A DNA stretch of 53,282 nt from Sulfurovum sp. GTDB taxonomy: Bacteria > Campylobacterota > Campylobacteria > Campylobacterales > Sulfurovaceae. The stretch covers positions 1-53,282 of the forward strand of contig JANTGA010000002.1 in NCBI GenBank assembly GCA_024763175.1, given 5' to 3'. Both the position numbers and the translations under genes were made by a program. Below, piece after piece: positions 15,823 through 25,200 of the stretch. The notes under the pieces are model-generated. The model searched no databases. It was not told the origin of the DNA and worked only from the letters and a program-made list of their open reading frames with translations. How positions within the stretch are numbered: position 1 is the stretch's first letter; every line of letters begins with the position of its first letter.

Positions 15823-17237
15823 TGCAGCCACGGGAACGTTTTCTCCTTATAGTTTTTACGCTTTTCAACATCATAGCCAATCGTTTTATTCCACTCTATT
15901 CGGATGAAACGTACTACTGGATCTGGTCGAAAAAGCTGGGACTCTCCTACTTCGATCATCCGCCGATGGTGGCGTATCTCATCAAGGCAACGACGCTTTT
16001 TGGTGATTCGGTGATGGAGGTCAAGCTGGGGGCACCCCTGCTGATGGCGGGAACGGCCTATTTTCTCTACAAGCTGGCCCTGATGATCTTTGATGAGAAG
16101 ATAGCCCGGTATACCTTTTATATCTTTTTGACATCGATGCTCATTCAGGGGGGGTCTACGATTATTACCCCGGATATCCCTCTGATCTTTTTCTGGTCAC
16201 TGACACTCTATACCGCCTATCGCTATATCGAAAGAGGCGAGCAGGAGTATGCTCTCTGGACCGGTCTTTTTGCCGGCGCACTGCTGCTGTCAAAATATAC
16301 CGGTATACTGCTGCCTGTTTCGCTAGGGCTCTATATCATTCTCTATCGACGTTCTCTCTTTGCGAACCGATATCTCTATCTTGCTGTCATTCTCTGTATC
16401 GCCGTTTTTTCACCGGTAATCTACTGGAACTATCTGCATGATTTTATCTCTTTTAAGTTCCAGATTGGGCACGGCGTTGCCCAGGAGAAAGTTTTTCATC
16501 CGAATGAATTCTTCAAGTTTTCCGGGGCGCAATTGCTGCTTTTTCACCCGTTGTATCTTCTGCCGCTTTTCTATTTTATCGTGAGGGATAGAGAGATCTT
16601 TTCGCGAAAAAAGATGTTTTTGCTGATTCCTTTTCTTTTCACATTGGGATTTTTCATCTACTTTGCTGCCTTTAAGAAGGCCAATGCGCAGTGGGCCCTG
16701 CCTGCCTATCTGAGTGCCACGATACTCCTGGCTTACTATCTCGCACAGAGAAACGCAGCAAAGCTGATCGTCGCTGCCGGTATCATGACGGCACTGGCAC
16801 TGCTGCTCATCAAGACACCTGCGGGCGATGTGATTCCTGCTGTGAAAAATTTCAAATCCAGAGCTGTCAAGATCGACCATTTTGACAAGGAGATCAAGTC
16901 ACTCCACATCGATATCGACAGTTATGACTATATCCTGATCGATGATTATCATGGCACCGATGTGGCGTACTACTTCAAGAAATATGACAATGTGCTGGTC
17001 GTCACTCCGGAGCGCTTCTCCAACTTCAATATCTGGCGCTATGAGGACTTGAATATCAGTATGGCGTCGCCGCTTGTTTCGCTGCCAAAGCTTGGAAAGT
17101 GCCTCTATGCCGGGATCAGTGATTTGCATCTCTACGAACTCAATCAGCTTTTTGGCAAGGGAAAAGTACTGCTCTTTGAGAAGAAAATGATCGGCAGCAG
17201 GGAGATCTCTTTCTATTTGGTCGAGTATCATAATTGA
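15822..17237 (+). CDS. GT39/ArnT-type membrane glycosyltransferase
   Basis: The 471-residue polytopic protein has many hydrophobic segments in its first 350 residues and the GT-C signature near the start: FIPLYSDETYYWIWSKKL, then SYFDHPPMVAYLIK. Acidic residues in the first periplasmic loop (DE of SDETYYW) are those used by PMT/ArnT enzymes. It would transfer a sugar from a polyprenyl-phosphate donor to an envelope acceptor on the periplasmic side. It is the third gene of an overlapping cassette with a flippase and a donor synthase; the acceptor (LPS, protein or other) is unknown. Confidence 0.9.
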   Translation: MQPRERFLLIVFTLFNIIANRFIPLYSDETYYWIWSKKLGLSYFDHPPMVAYLIKATTLFGDSVMEVKLGAPLLMAGTAYFLYKLALMIFDEKIARYTFYIFLTSMLIQGGSTIITPDIPLIFFWSLTLYTAYRYIERGEQEYALWTGLFAGALLLSKYTGILLPVSLGLYIILYRRSLFANRYLYLAVILCIAVFSPVIYWNYLHDFISFKFQIGHGVAQEKVFHPNEFFKFSGAQLLLFHPLYLLPLFYFIVRDREIFSRKKMFLLIPFLFTLGFFIYFAAFKKANAQWALPAYLSATILLAYYLAQRNAAKLIVAAGIMTALALLLIKTPAGDVIPAVKNFKSRAVKIDHFDKEIKSLHIDIDSYDYILIDDYHGTDVAYYFKKYDNVLVVTPERFSNFNIWRYEDLNISMASPLVSLPKLGKCLYAGISDLHLYELNQLFGKGKVLLFEKKMIGSREISFYLVEYHN

Positions 17238-17302
17238 GAGCATAAAATCTTATCTATTTTCGCTATAATCAAAGGAAATTTTTGAAGAGTGGGGTGTAAA
17301 CC

Positions 17303-18994
17303 ATGCAGATGAGTGGTGCACAAATGGTTTGTGAAGCGTTGATTGCCGAGGGTGTCAAGACAGTTTTTGGCTATCCCGGCGGTGCGATCATGAACGTTTA
17401 TGATGAGATATACAAGCAGGATGGTTTCGAGCATATCCTCAATCGGCATGAGCAGGCTTCTGTTCATGCGGCTGATGGTTATGCCAGGTCGACAGGTGAG
17501 GTAGGTGTTGCGATGGTGACCAGCGGACCAGGGTTCACCAATGCGGTGACAGGGCTGGCGACAGCTTATATGGATTCGATCCCGATGGTGGTGATCTCGG
17601 GGCAGGTGCCCCTTTCGCTGATTGGGACAGATGGTTTTCAGGAGATCGATGCTGTCGGCATCTCGCGCCCCTGTACCAAGCACAACTATCTTGTGAAGTC
17701 GGTCAAAGAGCTTCCCGGGATCTTGAAAGAGGCATTTTATATTGCCAGGAGCGGGAGACCCGGACCTGTACTGGTCGATATCCCCAAGGATATCACAGCA
17801 GAGATGGGAGAGTTCGAGTATCCCAAAGAGATCAGTATCCCTACTTACAAGCCCAACTATAAGGGCAATGAACGTCAGATCAAAAAAGCAGCCGATGCGA
17901 TCAAAAAAGCTAAAAAACCGCTTCTCTATATCGGTGGCGGTGCCGTCTTGAGTGATGCATCTGAGCTGATACGCGAGTTGGCAAAAAAAACAGAGATACC
18001 GGCTGTCGAAACCTTGATGGCGCGCGGTGTCATGGGTGCAAAAAATCCGCTCCTGCTCGGCATGCTCGGCATGCATGGCAATTACGCTTCCAATATGGCG
18101 ATGTCTGAGACAGATCTGGTCATCTCTCTGGGTGCACGTTTTGATGACCGTGTGACAGGGAAGCTGAGCGAGTTTGCCAAGTATGCCGATGTCATTCACG
18201 TCGATATCGATCCGGCCAATATCGGCAAACTGGTCGATGTGGATTATCCTATCGTTGGTGATATCAGCACAGTCGTCCAAAAGTTACTCCTTGCACTGGA
18301 GGATGTCAACACGGACAACTATCGTGCCTGGCGGGAGATCCTCAATCGCTATGATGAGCTGCATCCTCAAAGTTATCAGGACAGTGATGAGGTGCTGAAG
18401 CCGCAATGGGTGATCGAGCGTATCGGCGAATTGTTGGGTGAAGAGGCGATCATCACGTCGGATGTGGGGCAGCACCAGATGTGGGCGGCTCAGCACTACC
18501 CCTTCGACCGGCCGCGCCAATGGATCAACTCCGGGGGATTGGGGACGATGGGCTTTGGACTGCCTGCGGCACTGGGTGCCAAGCGGGGAAATCCCGACAA
18601 AACTGTCATCAATATCACCGGTGACGGCTCCATCCTGATGAATGTCCAAGAGCTGGTCACTGCCTCTGAGTACAGGATCCCCGTGATCAATGTCATTCTC
18701 AACAATCACTTTCTGGGTATGGTACGACAGTGGCAAACCTTTTTCTATGACAAGCGCTACTCCGAGACAGATCTGAGTTATCAGCCCAACTTTAAAGCGT
18801 TGGCGGAAGCGTGTGGCGGTATCGGCTTTGACGTGACGACCAAGGCGGAGTTTGACGCAGCGCTCAAAGAGGCGATCGAGCAGGAAAAAGTCTGCTTTAT
18901 GAATGTCGCGATCAATCGACTGGAAAATGTCTTGCCAATGGTTCCATCCGGCGGCGCACTCTATAATATGCTATTAGAACACAAGGATCAATAA
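17303..18994 (+). CDS. ilvB: Acetolactate synthase large (catalytic) subunit
   Basis: This thiamine-diphosphate enzyme makes 2-acetolactate and 2-aceto-2-hydroxybutyrate for valine, leucine and isoleucine. In the 563-residue protein the catalytic glutamate lies in NRHEQASVHAADGYAR, followed by TSGPGFTNAVTGLATAY. The TPP/Mg motif is GDGSILMNVQELVTAS through ILNN near residues 435-470. The ATG at 17303 has a weak G-rich site upstream; an ATG two codons later is also possible. It overlaps the ilvN start by one base. Confidence 0.96.
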   Translation: MQMSGAQMVCEALIAEGVKTVFGYPGGAIMNVYDEIYKQDGFEHILNRHEQASVHAADGYARSTGEVGVAMVTSGPGFTNAVTGLATAYMDSIPMVVISGQVPLSLIGTDGFQEIDAVGISRPCTKHNYLVKSVKELPGILKEAFYIARSGRPGPVLVDIPKDITAEMGEFEYPKEISIPTYKPNYKGNERQIKKAADAIKKAKKPLLYIGGGAVLSDASELIRELAKKTEIPAVETLMARGVMGAKNPLLLGMLGMHGNYASNMAMSETDLVISLGARFDDRVTGKLSEFAKYADVIHVDIDPANIGKLVDVDYPIVGDISTVVQKLLLALEDVNTDNYRAWREILNRYDELHPQSYQDSDEVLKPQWVIERIGELLGEEAIITSDVGQHQMWAAQHYPFDRPRQWINSGGLGTMGFGLPAALGAKRGNPDKTVINITGDGSILMNVQELVTASEYRIPVINVILNNHFLGMVRQWQTFFYDKRYSETDLSYQPNFKALAEACGGIGFDVTTKAEFDAALKEAIEQEKVCFMNVAINRLENVLPMVPSGGALYNMLLEHKDQ

Positions 18995-19464
18995 TGCAAA
19001 AAGTAAGAAGAGTCATCTCTGTCATTGTGATGAACGAAAGCTCTGTTCTTGCGCGCGTGACATCGCTTTTTGCCGGACGGGGATACAATATCGATTCGCT
19101 CACTGTGGCACCGATCCCTGGCAGCGAACTCTCTCATATCACGATCGTAACCAAGGGAAGTAACAAAGTGATCGAGCAGATCATCAAGCAGTTGCATAAG
19201 CTGATCCCGACCCTCAAGGTCATTGAACACGAAGAGATGGTCGAAAAAGAGATGGTACTCATCAAGTTTCCCATCGATGAAAATCTAAGTGATATCGCAG
19301 CACTCTGCAGTGCCTACAATGGCGGGATCGTCAATGTCGGTGTCGATATGGTGATCGCGATGGCTTCAGATGAGCCGGTACGCATTCGTCACTTCATCGA
19401 AGCAGCACAACGCTACAGCCCCTGCGAAGTCGTACGCGGCGGTGTCGTCGCGATCGAGCGATAA
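18994..19464 (+). CDS. ilvN: Acetolactate synthase small (regulatory) subunit
   Basis: The 156-residue protein has the N-terminal ACT domain (VISVIVMNESSVLARVTSLF, then RGYNIDSLTVAPI) that binds valine for feedback inhibition. A C-terminal domain follows (IEHEEMVEKEMVLIKFP). The length is typical of bacterial small subunits (also called ilvH). The ATG shares an A with the ilvB stop, giving coupled translation and equal subunit supply. A palindromic repeat begins right after its stop codon. Confidence 0.95.
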   Translation: MQKVRRVISVIVMNESSVLARVTSLFAGRGYNIDSLTVAPIPGSELSHITIVTKGSNKVIEQIIKQLHKLIPTLKVIEHEEMVEKEMVLIKFPIDENLSDIAALCSAYNGGIVNVGVDMVIAMASDEPVRIRHFIEAAQRYSPCEVVRGGVVAIER

Positions 19465-19466
19465 GC

Positions 19467-19560
19467 AAACCCGCAGGGGTACCCAAACACCCCGCACAGA
19501 CATTGTTTCAAATCAGAAACTCAGTATCAATCGTGGGCAACCACAAGGGATTGCCCCTAC
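19467..19560 (+). repeat. Dispersed repeat, long form, ending in unit A
   Basis: After the ilvN stop there is an AAACCCGCAGGGGTACCC segment, an ACCCAAACACCCCGCACAG stretch, TGTTTCAAATCAGAAAC, and then a full unit A at 19535-19560. The same order with a few differences is found at 31989-32135. These two sites therefore share a longer repeat of roughly 90 bases, which includes but exceeds unit A. The remaining bases to 19676 show no gene. Confidence 0.75.
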
Positions 19561-19675
19561 GGAGAATAGGATCATAGTGTCTTATCCACAGGGGGTCTTC
19601 TTGCCCCGACAAATATTTGCCAAACAATGCAAAAATCTGCTATCATGATCCTATTCTAAATGTAGGGAGAAAATT

Positions 19676-20785
19676 ATGCAAACAGATACTTTGGTCAATC
19701 AATTCAAACAAGCAATACTCAAGCCTGAGCCTCTCTGGGAAGAGGAGATCAGCAAGGGGAGATCCTGGCAGGAGCTGCTCAAATCTCCTGCACTCCCTCT
19801 GATCGGCGTCGTAGCGGTGCTCTCGGCATTGCTGACGATGCTTTTTGGTTACCATATCCCACTGATCGGCGTGGTGCGGCCTACGATCGGGGATATGCTG
19901 ATGCAGATGATCGGAACAGTCATTATGTTCATGATTTCACTACTGCTCTTTGGCTGGTTGGCTGCCTGGCTGGCAGATCTGCTGGGCGGTAAAAATGATT
20001 TGGATCGCAGTGTTGCGATGTTTTTCTGGATATCGATCCCCTCACTGTTTGGGCAGGTGCTGAGTACGATACCGATGGTAGGTTGGGTGATCGGTATCGG
20101 ACTGGGTATCTATTCATTGATCTTGCTTTACAGGGCGATCCCCATATTTCTGGAAGTACCGATAGAAAACCATGTCAAGCACTTCATCTTTTTTATCATC
20201 GCTTCGATACTCCTCTCGATGCTTTTGGGCAGTACGATAGGCAAGCTTTTTTCACCCACAGGGATACAGGAGAAGATATCGGAAAAGATTCCGATGGCGA
20301 AACAGATCAGCGAAGAGGCCAAAAAACAGAACAAATCTCCCGATGCATATCTCGAGTCCTATATCGGATCGATGATGAAGGGAGATTATGGACAAGAGGT
20401 GATCGAGGAGAGTGCCAAAGATACTTTCACCCCGCCCAAAGACAATCGGCTCACTGCAGAACAGGTGGATGCGTTTATCGTTTTGGCAAAAAAAGCCAAA
20501 ATCGTTCAGAAAGAGCAAGCAGCAGCTCTCAAACAAAAGTATGACAAAAGGGAGAAAGAGGAGGAGCCTTCGATCACGGATATTTTTGGTACAGTCAAGG
20601 ATTTTTCAGGCATTGCAACATTGGAGATGAAAGTTGTCAAAAGCAATGGCGGCAACTGGGCAGAGTATCAGTGGGTCAAAGACAGGATTCGCGAAGCTTA
20701 CTTCACTCCTTCCTTGAGTGATGTCACACAATACAATGCCAAACTGATCAAGGAAGATAGAGATTTGATAGCCGAGATTTTGTAG
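19676..20785 (+). CDS. Yip1-family membrane protein with cytoplasmic C-terminal extension
   Basis: The 369-residue protein starts with the FKQAILKPEPLWEEEISKG pattern common in bacterial Yip1-domain proteins. About five membrane segments follow between residues 38 and 195, with the LLGGKNDLDRSVAMFFWIS loop between them. The last 165 residues are soluble, lysine- and glutamate-rich and probably helical. I do not recognise a second domain there. Function is unknown; Yip1 proteins in bacteria are poorly studied. AGGGAG precedes the ATG by about eight bases. Confidence 0.7.
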   Translation: MQTDTLVNQFKQAILKPEPLWEEEISKGRSWQELLKSPALPLIGVVAVLSALLTMLFGYHIPLIGVVRPTIGDMLMQMIGTVIMFMISLLLFGWLAAWLADLLGGKNDLDRSVAMFFWISIPSLFGQVLSTIPMVGWVIGIGLGIYSLILLYRAIPIFLEVPIENHVKHFIFFIIASILLSMLLGSTIGKLFSPTGIQEKISEKIPMAKQISEEAKKQNKSPDAYLESYIGSMMKGDYGQEVIEESAKDTFTPPKDNRLTAEQVDAFIVLAKKAKIVQKEQAAALKQKYDKREKEEEPSITDIFGTVKDFSGIATLEMKVVKSNGGNWAEYQWVKDRIREAYFTPSLSDVTQYNAKLIKEDRDLIAEIL

Positions 20786-20866
20786 GAACCCTGAAAACTG
20801 CTATTGCATAATCCGGGATTAAGTGTGTATAATACAGCGATATTATCCGAAAAGGAGATCCAGACC

Positions 20867-21823
20867 ATGCCCTATACCCTCCAGCAGCTATGCAGCGAGA
20901 TCGGTCTCGTGTACGATGGCGAAGAGAGAGAGATCACCGGTATTCATACGCTTTCTGAGGCGAACGAAACCCAACTCAGCTTTTTTAACGCTGCCAAATA
21001 CGCCAATCAGCTGCCGCATACCAGAGCAGCAGCCGTTTTGATCGAAGCGAAGTATGCCGATCAGCTTCCGGCATCGACGATCGCTTTGATCACGGATGAG
21101 CCCTATCTTAAGCTTGCCCTTGCTTCCAAACTTTTTGCGCACAAGATCGAAACCAAAGGCGGCCATCCTGCTATGGGAGAGGGTTGTGATATCGACAAGC
21201 GTGTACGTTTTGGCAAGAATGTCACGCTGGGTGACAATGTGACGCTATTGGCGGGATGTTATCTTGGGGATAATGTGACGATAGGGTCCGGTACACTCCT
21301 GCATCCTAATGTGACGATCTATCATAGTTGTCAATTGGGTGAAGATTGTATTATTCACAGCGGTACAGTGATCGGCAGTGACGGCTACGGCTTCGCGCAT
21401 ACGCGAACAGGTGAGCATGTCAAAATCTACCAAAACGGCAATGTCATCATAGAGGATGATGTGGAGATCGGTGCCAACTGCACTGTGGATCGTGCGGCAT
21501 TTGGTTCGACAACTATTCGCAGGGGCACCAAGCTGGACAATCTCATACAGATCGCGCACAACTGCGATGTGGGTGCCCATACGCTTTGCGCTGCACAGTC
21601 TGGCTTGGCAGGTTCTGCTACACTGGGGAGAAATGTCGTTATCGGGGGGCAAACGGCGATATCGGGCCATCTTCATGTGGGCGACTTTGCCACGATCGGC
21701 GGCAAATCAGGTGTCACCAAATCACTCGAAGGACATAAAACCTATGTGGGTGTTCCTGCGATCGATCGCAGATTGTGGTTGCGTATCCAGGCGAAGATCG
21801 CTGCACTGGGCAAGAAGAAGTAG
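20867..21823 (+). CDS. lpxD: UDP-3-O-(3-hydroxyacyl)glucosamine N-acyltransferase
   Basis: LpxD adds the second acyl chain in lipid A synthesis. The 318-residue protein has an N-terminal uridine-binding domain ([18 protein letters not shown]) and a left-handed beta-helix of hexapeptide repeats. The catalytic histidine motif is [17 protein letters not shown], and [10 protein letters not shown] is also conserved. The ATG at 20867 is chosen over an upstream in-frame ATG at 20804 because AAAGGAG sits just before it and family members start with this SSxxI/TLQQL-like segment. It appears outside the usual lpx gene cluster. Confidence 0.95.
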   Translation: MPYTLQQLCSEIGLVYDGEEREITGIHTLSEANETQLSFFNAAKYANQLPHTRAAAVLIEAKYADQLPASTIALITDEPYLKLALASKLFAHKIETKGGHPAMGEGCDIDKRVRFGKNVTLGDNVTLLAGCYLGDNVTIGSGTLLHPNVTIYHSCQLGEDCIIHSGTVIGSDGYGFAHTRTGEHVKIYQNGNVIIEDDVEIGANCTVDRAAFGSTTIRRGTKLDNLIQIAHNCDVGAHTLCAAQSGLAGSATLGRNVVIGGQTAISGHLHVGDFATIGGKSGVTKSLEGHKTYVGVPAIDRRLWLRIQAKIAALGKKK

Positions 21824-21878
21824 TCGCAAAGATTTAATAACTATGCTATAATGCAGACAAAAATAAAGGAGCTACTCT

Positions 21879-22109
21879 ATGAGTGAGAAAACAACAGCAA
21901 TCGATCAACTAAATCTAAGCGGAACCAATGATGGTAAAATTACGATCGCCGTGATCGAAGAGCCTTATGGGCCCAAAAGCGAAAGTGTCGTCAGTATCGG
22001 CATCTCTTTGCAGGCTGATGCAGCAGAGCCTGATTGGAAAGTCCACCTTCCCAAGTCGAATATTGACGATGTGATCGCAGCACTGCAAAAAGCAAAAGAG
22101 ACCCTCTAG
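21879..22109 (+). CDS. Small conserved-looking protein, function unknown
   Basis: The 76-residue acidic protein (MSEKTTAIDQLNLSGTNDGK...) has no signal peptide or membrane segment. Its middle, VVSIGISLQADAAEPDWKVH, looks beta-stranded, and the tail NIDDVIAALQKAKETL is helical. A good ribosome site (AAAGGAG) lies eight or so bases before the ATG, and a TATAAT at 21847-21852 could be its -10 box. A hairpin covers its stop codon. I do not recognise the family. Confidence 0.65.
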   Translation: MSEKTTAIDQLNLSGTNDGKITIAVIEEPYGPKSESVVSIGISLQADAAEPDWKVHLPKSNIDDVIAALQKAKETL

Positions 22110-22115
22110 TCTCTT
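22096..22115 (+). terminator. Possible terminator hairpin over the end of the 76-residue gene
   Basis: AAGAGAC at 22096-22102 pairs with GTCTCTT at 22109-22115 around a six-base loop that contains the stop codon. Only a short T/C-rich tail follows, so it is a weak candidate for an intrinsic terminator. A second palindrome, TTCCGG pairing with CCGGAA, lies at 22121-22139. Confidence 0.35.
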
Positions 22116-22234
22116 CTTCATTCCGGGCTCGATCCGGAAGCCATTTCCCCTACTGCCACTACTACTTCAGAGACTCTTAGCAGAGTTGGATACAATACGA
22201 ATCATACTATATTCCGGGATAAGGACAAGTCGCT

Positions 22235-25200
22235 TTGACAATGAAAAAAAAGATAGAACAACTGCTGGAAAAACACATTCTTGTGATCGATGGCGCGATG
22301 GGAACGCAGATACAGGATCTTGATGTTCCTGCTGAGGCTTGGGTCGACGCGAAGGGTAATGATCAGGAGGGATGCAACGAGCTTCTCAATGATACGGCAC
22401 CTGAACTGATCGGTCGCATTCACAAGCGGTATGCGATGGCCGGTGCCGATCTTCTCAAGACCAACACCTTCGGGACGATGCCCTGGGTACTCGATGAGTA
22501 TCAGATGGGTGAGCGGGCATATGAACTCTCCAAAAAGGGAGCAGAACTGGTCAAAACGGTTTGTGAAGCGTATGCAGCAGAGGGTGTGTCAAAGTTTGTA
22601 TTGGGCTCGATAGGCCCGGGGACCAAGCTGCCTTCTCTGGGACATATCCATTATGACGAGATGTTTGAGGGGTATAAGCTTTGTGCATTGGGCTTGATCG
22701 ATGGAGGCTGTGATATTTTTCTTCTGGAAACGTGCCAGGACCCGCTGCAGATCAAAGCGGCACTTCATGCCTGTGAATCGGCCAATCAAGAACGGGGTGT
22801 TGATCTTCCGATTATGGTCTCTGTGACGATTGAACTGAGCGGATCGATGCTGATCGGCACAGATGCTGCGACGATCGTCACGATTTTGGAGCCCTTCGAC
22901 CTTCTCTCTCTGGGCTTCAACTGCGGCACTGGACCCGATCAGGTCAAGAAACATCTCAAAACACTCAGTGAACTCTGTGATATACCTATTTCGGTTCATG
23001 CCAATGCAGGTTTGCCGCAAAACCGTGGCGGCTATACTTATTATCCGATGGGACCCGATGAGTTTACTGCCAAGCAGCTGGAGTTTACTGATTTTGACGG
23101 TGTGAGCTTTTTGGGCGGATGCTGCGGGACAACGCCTCAGCATATCCAGGCACTCAAAAGAGCAGTTTCTGCGATCGTCCCCAAAAAACCGACAGGATCG
23201 ATCGAGCCATCCATTGCCTCTCTTTTCAACTCGACAGCGCTGTTTCAGGAGCCTGCTCCTCTGCTGATCGGCGAACGAAGCAATGCTACGGGCTCTAAAG
23301 CTTTTCGTGAATTGATCATCGCAGGAGACTATGAGGGGACACTGACGGTGGGACAGGCACAAGTAAGAGATGGTGCTCACTGTCTCGATGTCAATGTAGA
23401 GTTCGCGGGCCGTGACGGAGCGACAGATATGGCAGCCGTGATGGAGCTTTATAACCAAAAGATTCCTCTGCCGCTGATGCCTGATGCCACCAGAGTCAAC
23501 ACGATGGAGGCCGCGCTCAAGTGTATCGGCGGCAAACCCATCATCAATTCGGTCAACTTGGAAGATGGGGAAGAGAAGCTTGATGCTATCTGCCGACTGG
23601 CAAAAAAATACGGCACAGCTCTGGTCTGCTTAACGATTGATGAAAAAGGGATGGCGAAAACAACAGAAGAGAAACTCAATGTTGCTGAGCGTATCTATGA
23701 TCTCTGTGTCAACCGACATGGTATCGATCCGCGCAATCTGATCTTTGATACCTTGACGTTTACAGTAGGCTCCGGAGATCTCGAATACCGTGACGCTGCG
23801 ATCCAAACCCTGGAAGCGATACGAGAACTCCATAAACGTCATCCCGAAGTGGGTTCGACACTTGGACTCTCCAATATCTCTTTTGGCCTGGACAAAAATG
23901 CCCGGATCTATCTCAACTCTGTCTTTTTGCATCACTGCCTGGAAGCCGGACTGACCTCTGTCATCATCAATGTCAAACATATCGTACCGCTTGCCAGGAT
24001 GAGTGAAGAGGATAGGGCTGTTTGCGAAGAGCTTCTCTTTGCACCTGATGACAATTCGCTCTTCAAATTTATCGAACACTTCTCTGACAAAACAGTCGAA
24101 GATGACGGAGCTGATGAAGCTTATGAGGCAATGACGACAGAAGAGAAGATCGCCAAACTTCTGCTTGACGGAGACAAAGAGCGGATGATCCCGATGGTCG
24201 AAGAGGCACGCAAAGAGATCGATCCTGACAAAATCGTCAATGAGATCCTGATCGATGCGATGAAGGTGGTCGGAGAACTTTTCGGTTCGGGTCAGATGCA
24301 GCTGCCTTTTGTATTGCAGTCAGCAGAGACGATGAAAGCGACAGTCGATTATCTAAACCCCTACCTCACAAAACAGGAAAAGGAGAGCGACACGACATTG
24401 GTGATCGGTACTGTCAAAGGGGATGTGCACGATGTGGGCAAAAACCTCGTGGATATCATCCTCTCCAATAATGGCTTCAAAGTGATCAATGTCGGGATCA
24501 AGACAGACTTGGAGACTTATCTGGAGGCAGAGAGGGAACATAAAGTCCAAGCCATAGGCATGAGCGGACTTTTGGTGAAATCAACTGCTGTGATGAAAGA
24601 TAACCTCGAGGTGATGGCAGAGATGGGGATGGAGATTCCTGTGCTGCTGGGCGGTGCTGCTTTGACACGAAGTTTTGTCGATGACTTCTGCCGTCCTATC
24701 TACAAAGGGCCGATCTTCTACTGCCGGGATGCCTTCGATGGGGTGATCGCGATGGGTCGTATCGAGAAGTATAATGATGATCCAGGTGCAGGGCTGGATA
24801 CACGACTGGCCGGCGATATGAAGGAGCGTGTCGAAAAGGTCAAAAAAGAGGTGGTGATCCCGCCTTTTGCCGAGATCAAGATGCCCGACCGCTCTGTACC
24901 TATCCCGACGCCGCCCTTTTGGGGTCGCAGGGTATTGCAAAAAGAGGATCTTGATCTTGATATGGTCTTCAGCTGGGTCAATCAGCGCAGCGTCATCAAG
25001 ATGCACTGGGGCTACAGGAGCAAAGGAATGACCAGGGAGGCATACCAAAAACTCCTGAGTGAAACGGTCTATCCAGCCTTTGAGAGGCTCAAGAGAGAGT
25101 TTGTCGAAAAGGATCTCTTTGACCCTGCGATCCTCTATGGCTACTACCCTTGCAGGAGCAATGATCAGGAGCTGCTGCTTTTTGATGAGGAGGAGGGATG

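Noticed and set aside
17228-18280. A 350-codon minus-strand frame opposite ilvB
   Set aside because: It lies fully within ilvB on the other strand and shows no family motif or ribosome site.
20804-20866. Upstream in-frame start for lpxD giving 21 extra residues
   Set aside because: The ATG at 20867 has an AAAGGAG site and the expected family N-terminus; the extension has neither.
22110-22234. Cobalamin or SAM riboswitch before metH
   Set aside because: The leader is only about 125 bases and shows two simple palindromes but no B12-box or SAM-riboswitch pattern.
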